This document shows, piece by piece, positions 58,230 to 64,000 of a DNA stretch of 64,000 nucleotides. The stretch is from the NCBI GenBank assembly GCA_024703855.1, contig CP087965.1, positions 4,394,001 through 4,458,000 on the forward strand, given 5' to 3'. The notes beneath the pieces were generated by a model. That model was not told the DNA's origin and did no database searches. It worked only from the letters and a program-made list of their open reading frames with translations. Source of the DNA: Polaromonas sp. P2-4 (lineage in GTDB: Bacteria; Pseudomonadota; Gammaproteobacteria; Burkholderiales; Burkholderiaceae_C). Made by a program: the position numbers and the translations under genes. Numbering within the stretch: the first letter of the stretch is position 1; each line of letters begins with the position of its first letter.

Positions 58230-59208
58230 ATGAAACGCAGATTGATCGTGGCTACGGCGGCAGCCATGCTGGCAAGCTTTTGTCTGGCGCAAACCCCGAG
58301 CACCTGGAAGCTCGCCACGGGTTACCGGGCCGAGTCTTTCCATACGCAAAACATCCTGCAGTTCTCGCGTGATGTCGAACAAGCGACGGCCGGCCAGTTG
58401 CTCATTCAGGTGCACCCCAACAACACGCTGGCCAAACTCAATGACATCAGCCAGGCGGTGCAGCAGGGCAAAGCAGAGGCTGGTGAGGCCATCATGAGCA
58501 GCCTGATCAAGGAGATGCCGATGGCGGGTGCCGACTCCGTGCCTTTTGTGGTCAGCTCTTACAAAGACGCGCAAAGGTTGTGGAAGCTGCAGCGCCCCGG
58601 TATTGAAAAGCACTTCGCCGAGCGCGGCTTGAAACTGCTGTATGCCGTGCCCTGGCCACCGCAGGGCCTGCATTCCAGCAAGCCCATTCGCAATCTGGGG
58701 GACTTCAAGGGCACGCAGATGCGCACCTACAACCAGACCACCGTGCGGATTGCCGAGGATGCTGGGCACCAAACCGGTGGATGTCGCCATGGCAGACGTG
58801 GGCAAGGCGCTGGCCGAAGGCCGCATGGACAACATGATCACCTCGGCGCTGACGGGAGTTGAAAACAAGGTCTGGAGCTCGATCAGGTACTACTACGAGA
58901 TCAATGCCTGGTTCCCCAAAAATGTCGTGTTTGTCAGCAGCAAGTCCTTTGATGCCCTCAAGCCCGGGACGCGTAACATGGTCTTGAAAGCTGCGGCTGA
59001 CGCTGAAACCCGCGGCTGGCTGGCCAGTCAGGCGCTGGCAACGAGCGCAACAGAAGAGCTGCGGCAAAACGGCGTCAGGATTGAGCGCATTCCCGCGGAT
59101 CTGGACCAGGAGATCAAGCGCATGGGTGAGAAGTTCTCGCGCGAGTGGGTACGATCCGTGGGCAACGAGGCCAATGACATTTTTGTGCCCTACTACCTCC
59201 AGCAATAG
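58230..59208 (+). CDS. Additional TRAP solute-binding protein (frameshifted)
   Basis: A 325-residue DctP-type binding protein without its own permease genes. Signal peptide MKRRLIVATAAAMLASFCLAQ; mature start TPSTWKLATGYRAESFHTQN. It is diverged from the other two (IQVHPNNTLAKLNDISQAVQ), so it may bind a different ligand and share the system 2 permease. An extra G near 58757 breaks RIAE from MLGTKPVDVAMADVG. AAGGAAG precedes ATG 58230. Confidence 0.86.
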
Positions 59209-59275
59209 GCCAGCCCGCAGAACAGGCAGTAGACAATTTAATATTTCCCGTACTTTTTAGAAAACAGTTTCAAAA

Positions 59276-62200
59276 ATGACTCAAGAAAATACATCAAACA
59301 CAGGTAGTGGACGCTGGCAGTTCTGGATAGACCGCGGCGGCACATTCACCGACATCGTGGCCAAGAAGCCCGACGGTTCGCTGATCACGCACAAGCTGCT
59401 GTCCGAAAACCCGGAGCAGTACCGCGATGCGGCGGTGGCCGGTATTCGCCACCTGCTGGACCTTCAGCCCGATGAGCCCATCAGTGCTGACCTCGTGGAC
59501 TGCGTGAAGATGGGCACCACCGTGGCGACCAATGCGCTGCTGGAGCGAAAAGGCGAGCCGACGCTGTTGGTCACCACGCGCGGCTTTCGTGACGCGCTGC
59601 GTATTGCTTACCAGAATCGCCCGCGGCTGTTTGACCGCCACATTGTGCTGCCCGAGCTGCTGTACAGCGCCGTGGTGGAAGCGCATGAACGCGTTGGCGC
59701 GCAAGGCGAGATGCTCCAGGCGCTGGACGAAGTGCTATTGAAAAAGAGCTTGTGGCGCAATACCAGCAAGGGCTGCGCAGTGTTTCTATCGTATTCATGC
59801 ACGGCTACCGCTACACCGATCACGAAAAGGCGGCCAAGCGGATTGCGCAGGAAGTCGGCTTCACGCAAATCAGCACCTCGCACGAAACCAGCCCAATGAT
59901 GAAGTTCGTCAGCCGCGGTGACACCACCGTGGTCGATGCTTACCTCTCGCCCATCCTGCGCCGCTACGTGGAGCAGGTGGCCAGCGAGATGCCGGGCGTC
60001 AAACTCTTTTTCATGCAGTCGTCGGGTGGCTTGACCGATGCCCATGTGTTCCAGGGCAAGGACGCGATCTTGAGCAGCCCGGCCGGCGGCATTGTGGGCA
60101 TGGCGCGCACGGCGGCCATTGCCGGCATAGAGAAGGTGATCGGTTTTGACATGGGCGGCACGTCTACCGATGTGTCGCACTACGCGGGCGAGTTTGAGCG
60201 CGAGTTTGAAACCCAGGTGGCCGGCGTGCGCATGCGTGCGCTGATGATGAGCATTCACACCGTGGCGGCCGGTGGCGGCTCCATCCTGAAATTTGACGGT
60301 GAGCGTTTCCGCGTCGGGCCGCAAAGTGCCGGGGCGAATCCGGGGCCGGCCAGTTATCGGCGCGGCGGGCCGCTGGCCGTGACGGATGCCAACCTGATGG
60401 TCGGCAAGATCCAGCCGCATTACTTTCCTCAGGTGTTCGGCCACCAGGCCGATGAGCCGCTCGATGCTGAGGCGGTGCAGACCCAGTTCAACGAGCTGGC
60501 CGCTCAGACCGGCCGCAGCGCCGAGGTGGTGGCTGAGGGATTTATCGACATTGCCGTGCAGCAGATGGCCAACGCCATCAAGAAGATTTCGGTGGCACGC
60601 GGCTATGACGTGACGCGTTACACGCTGCAGTGTTTTGGCGGTGCGGGCGGGCAGCATGCCTGCCTGGTGGCGGACGCGCTGGGCATGACGCGGGTGTTTG
60701 TGCATCCGCTGGCGGGCGTGCTCAGTGCCTACGGCATGGGCCTGGCCGACCAGAACGTGATTCGCGAGCAGGCGGTCGAGCTCAAGCTTTCCGACGCTGC
60801 GCTGCCCGAAATTACCGACAAGCTCAAGGGCCTGGCCGCCACCGCCGAAGCCGAACTGCAGCGCCAGCAGGTCAGCACCGGGGCTATCACCACCCACCAC
60901 CGCGTGCATGTGCGCTACGAGGGCAGTGACTCGGCGCTGGTCGTGCCCTTTGGCAGCCTTGACCAGATTGAGGCCGGGTTTGAAGCCGCCTACCGCCAGC
61001 GTTACTCCTTCCTGATGCAGGGCAAGGGCCTGGTGGTGGAGGCGGTGTCGGTCGAGGCCGTGGTGGCGGGCGATGCACCGGCCGAGCCGCGCCACGCTAC
61101 CCATGAGCCGCGCGAAGTGCCGCGCCGTGAAACGGTGCGCATGTATTCCGGCGGGCAGTGGCACGACGCGGCCCTGGTGGTGCGTGAAGACCTGCAACCG
61201 GGCGACATCATCTCGGGCCCGGCCATCATTGCCGAGAAAACGCGACCACCGTGGTCGAGCCCGGCTGGGAGGCCGCTTTAACGGCTTTGGACCATCTGAT
61301 CCTGGACCGGCGGGCCGAGCGTGCTATCAAATTTGCAGCGGGCACGACGGTAGACCCGGTGTTGCTCGAAGTGTTTAACAACCTCTTCATGAACATTGCC
61401 GAGCAGATGGGCCTGCAGCTGCAGAACACCGCCTACTCGGTCAACATCAAGGAGCGCCTGGACTTCAGCTGCGCGTTGTTTGATACCGCAGGCAACCTGA
61501 TCGCCAACGCGCCGCACATGCCGGTGCACCTGGGCTCCATGGGCGAAAGCATCAAGACCGTGATTCGCGAGAACGCCGGCAAGATGCAGCCCGGTGACGT
61601 GTATGCGCTGAACGATCCCTACCATGGGGGCACGCACCTGCCAGACATCACCGTGATCACGCCGGTCTACCTGGGCACGTCGTTGGACCGGGATACGCCC
61701 ACGTTTTACGTCGGCTCGCGCGGCCACCATGCCGACATTGGCGGCATCACACCAGGCTCGATGCCGCCGTTCTCGACGCTGATTGAAGAAGAGGGTGTGC
61801 AGATCAACAACTTCTTGCTGGTCGAGCGTGGCGTGTTGCGTGAAGCCGAGATGATTGCCTTGCTGAAAAGCGGCAAATACCCCAGCCGCAATCCGCAGCA
61901 AAACATGGCGGACCTGAAAGCGCAAATTGCCGCCAATGAAAAGGCGTGCAGGAGCTGCGCAAGATGGTCGAGAACTTCAGCCTGGAGGTGGTGCTGGCCT
62001 ATATGCGCCATGTGCAGGACAACGCCGAAGAGTCGGTGCGCCGCGTGATCACGCGCCTGAAAAACGGCGAATTCACCTTGCCGCTGGACAACGGCGCGCA
62101 GATCAAGGTGGCGATTCGCGTGGACACGCAAAACCGCAGCGCCGAGATTGATTTCACAGGCACCTCGCCGCAGCAGACCAACAACTTCAACGCGCCGACG

Positions 62201-62916
62201 GCGGTGTGCATGGCCGCCGTGCTGTATGTGTTCCGCACGCTGGTGGACGATGACATTCCGCTCAATGCGGGCTGTCTGAAACCGCTCAAGGTCATCATCC
62301 CCGCAGGCTCCATGCTGAATCCGAATCCGCCCGCTTCGGTGGTGGCCGGTAATGTGGAAACGTCAACCTGCATCACCAATGCTTTGTACGGGGCGCTGGG
62401 CGTCATGGCTGCTGGCCAGTGCACGATGAACAACTTCACCTTTGGCAATGAGCGCCACCAGTACTACGAAACCATTTCGGGCGGTTCGGGTGCCGGTGGT
62501 GTGACGGATGAGGCGGGCAAAGTGGTGTCGGGCTTTAACGGCACCAGCGTCGTGCAGGCCCACATGACCAACTCGAGGCTGACCGACCCCGAGGTGCTGG
62601 AGTTCCGCTTTCCGGTGCGGCTGGAGAGTTACGAAATTCGCCCCAACTCTGGCGGCGCGGGACGCTGGCAGGGCGGCAATGGCGGCGTGCGCCGCGTCAG
62701 GTTTCTGGAAGCGATGACGGCGAGCATTTTGTCCAACGGGCGCAAGCATGGCGCGTTTGGCATGGCCGGCGGCGAGCCTGGGCAGGTCGGGCGAAACATC
62801 GTGGTGCGCGCCAGCGGCCAGGTTGAAGCGCTGGACCACATCGGGCAAGCCGACATGCAGCCCGGTGATGTGTTTGAAATCCATACGCCGGGTGGCGGGG
62901 GTTCGGAAAAATCTGA
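59276..62916 (+). CDS. Fused HyuA-HyuB 5-oxoprolinase (four frameshifts)
   Basis: An ATP-dependent 5-oxoprolinase/hydantoinase of about 1214 residues that opens 5-oxoproline to glutamate. The HyuA half (about 1-690) has [53 protein letters not shown] and [12 protein letters not shown]. The HyuB half (about 700-1214) has [46 protein letters not shown] and the end HTPGGGGFG. Single bases are missing near 59745, 61240 ([13 protein letters not shown]), 61945 ([10 protein letters not shown]) and 62902; the last restores the stop at 62914-62916 instead of 62974. The fusion is the eukaryote-like OPLAH arrangement; closely related N-methylhydantoinases cannot be excluded. Confidence 0.87.
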
Positions 62917-62965
62917 GGCTGGAGCGTGCCGGGGGTCACTTTTTGCCGTGTTTATGAATGAAAAT

Positions 62966-63006
62966 GGCCTCTAGCCCTTACGTATCGGGCGCAAGCAGCT
63001 ATCAAT
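62966..63006. repeat. Short palindromic element before the DinB-like gene
   Basis: GGCCTCTAGCCCTTACG...GGGCGCAAGCAGCTATCAA. It has the same order of blocks (GGCCTCTAGC, GCGCAAGC, AGCTATCAA) as the element at 42031 and, in reverse complement, as the hairpin parts of the 240-bp repeats. It ends 15 bases before the DinB-like start, so it lies in that gene's leader. Confidence 0.65.
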
Positions 63007-63021
63007 TCAGGAGTATCCGGC

Positions 63022-63556
63022 ATGAGCACAGCGTTTCTCGACAACTACCGATTCCTGGCCCGGTACAACCGCTGGATGAACCAGCGCCTGTACCAGGCCT
63101 GCGAGACACTGACCGATGAGGAGCGCAAGCGGGAACGCGGTGCGTTTTTTGGCTCCATTCACCACACGCTGACGCACCTGGTGCTTGCCGACAAGATGTG
63201 GCTACACCGCTTTGCCTGTCAGCACATTGCATTTGCCTGCGCTTCCTCCGGCCTTGTTGGCCCTGCCCGACGGTTCAGACTACACCAGCGATTTGCACCC
63301 GGATTGGCTGGACCTCAGACGCACGCGCGAGGCTCTTGATGCTGCCATGGAACTTTGGTTGGCAGACATGGCGCCTGAATTCCTGCTGAGTACCATGCGC
63401 TACGCCAATACGAAAGGTGTGGCACGCGCGCACCCGGCCTGGCAGGCGATGACGCATTTCTTCAACCACCAGACGCACCACCGCGGGCAGGCGACCACGC
63501 TGCTGATGCAGGCCGGCGTGGATATCGGCGTGACCGACCTGATTGCGCTGGTGTGA
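63022..63556 (+). CDS. DinB/YfiT-like putative metal-dependent protein (frameshifted)
   Basis: A 177-residue four-helix-bundle protein of the DinB superfamily. Likely metal ligands are His in GSIHHTLTHLVLADKMW (about residue 50) and the two His of FFNHQTHHRGQ (about 143-147). The family includes thiol-dependent transferases and hydrolases of unknown substrate. An extra base near 63236 shifts HIAF from PALPPALLALPDG. ATG 63022 has CAGGAG 12 bases upstream. Confidence 0.82.
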
Positions 63557-63597
63557 GGCTGCCCCGATCTTTCTGACCAGCCTGGCAGCGCGCTTGC

Positions 63598-64000
63598 TCA
63601 GAACAGCTGGAGCGTCAGCCAGGCCAGGCCTGCCGCCATCGGCAAGGTGGCGACCCAGGACAACAGGATCGTGCGCAACGTAATTTTGTTGAGCGTGTCG
63701 GCGCCCGCCCCCACGCCGGCAATCGCGCCCACCGACACATGCGTGGTGGACACGGGCAGGCCGAACTGGCTGGCACCCAGCACCAGCGTGGCGGTGATGA
63801 GGTTGGCGGACAGGCCTTGCGTGGGGTCCATGCGGGTCACGCGCCGGCTCATGGTCTCGGCGACACGCCGTGAGAGCAGCAGCCCACCGAGCGCCATCAC
63901 GGCTGCAATCATGGCGATGGAGTTCTGCGCAGGGAGCATGTGGGCAGCCACCAGGAGCGCCGCCAGTTTGGGCGTGTCGTTCACCGCGCGCAAAACAGAT
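63598..64000 (-). CDS. PiT-family inorganic phosphate permease, C-terminal part
   Basis: The last 134 codons of a phosphate transporter whose start is beyond the window. Seen motifs are the PiT signature VNDTPKLAAL, the second-repeat sequence GLSANLITATLVLGASQFGLPVSTTH (typical helix with SANL and PVSTTH), GAIAGVGAGA and the final helix LPMAAGLAWLTLQLF. It is convergent with the DinB-like gene, with 41 bases between the stops. Confidence 0.92.
   Translation of the reverse strand, partial: SVLRAVNDTPKLAALLVAAHMLPAQNSIAMIAAVMALGGLLLSRRVAETMSRRVTRMDPTQGLSANLITATLVLGASQFGLPVSTTHVSVGAIAGVGAGADTLNKITLRTILLSWVATLPMAAGLAWLTLQLF

Noticed and set aside
62917-62974. Extended 5-oxoprolinase C-terminus
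   Set aside because: The family ends shortly after PGGGGFG; the extra residues come from reading through a missing base and into a palindromic element.

Overview
The window looks like a chromosomal segment of a Gram-negative betaproteobacterium, most likely Comamonadaceae (Burkholderiales). The reasons are the GC-rich coding sequence, the gene repertoire (branched-chain-type ABC, TRAP, IclR, XdhC and fumarylacetoacetase genes) and several copies of a short palindromic element built around AGCTATCAAAA / ATAGCTGC-TTGCGC, which I associate with that family. No rRNA, tRNA or CRISPR array was seen. About 30 otherwise well-conserved genes carry net one- or two-base reading-frame shifts, many in short homopolymers. 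I treat these as probable consensus indels and give each gene's span across the break.

1-16.9 kb: an XdhC-type gene, then an IclR regulator divergent from a co-directional catabolic unit (2470-16903). The unit holds a KstD-like flavoprotein dehydrogenase, an SDR, a branched-chain-type ABC importer (binding protein, LivH, fused LivM-LivG, LivF), a metallo-beta-lactamase-fold protein, a VOC protein, fumarylacetoacetase, two exporters or permeases (MFS, EamA), an Old-Yellow-Enzyme reductase and a double EthD protein. It looks like uptake and oxidation of an alicyclic or aromatic acid ending in acylpyruvate hydrolysis; no ring-cleavage dioxygenase of the homogentisate type is present.

17-28.3 kb: small envelope genes (two-helix membrane protein, NlpC/P60 lipoprotein), a complete SUF iron-sulfur operon (Rrf2 regulator, sufBCDSU, sufT-like, Rieske ferredoxin), a bacterioferritin-like gene, a DksA/TraR zinc-finger protein and a YbaK deacylase. 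These are interspersed with gene fragments.

28.3-41 kb: RHS remnants inside 240-bp repeats, two copies of a 176-bp MITE-like element, and three genes for secreted repeat proteins (beta-propeller, FG-GAP plus Ig-like, and a 1.26-kaa Ig-like protein). The largest starts behind a strong sigma-54 promoter and is divergent from a histidine kinase / NtrC-type regulator pair, with a dyad placed as an enhancer. This self-contained sigma-54 circuit for surface repeat proteins is the best candidate for an undescribed system.

41-64 kb: a redoxin gene with a Cys-rich upstream mini-ORF, crcB, and then a peptide/pyroglutamate island. Leftward genes are a TRAP transporter, an M14 carboxypeptidase and a dipeptide-type ABC importer. 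Rightward genes are MarR and LysR regulators, a DUF1445 (D-glutamate cyclase family) protein, a second TRAP transporter with an extra binding protein, and a fused 5-oxoprolinase. A 27-bp perfect palindrome lies in the divergent promoter region. Together they suggest uptake of glutamyl or pyroglutamyl compounds and conversion to glutamate. A DinB-like gene and the end of a PiT phosphate permease close the window.
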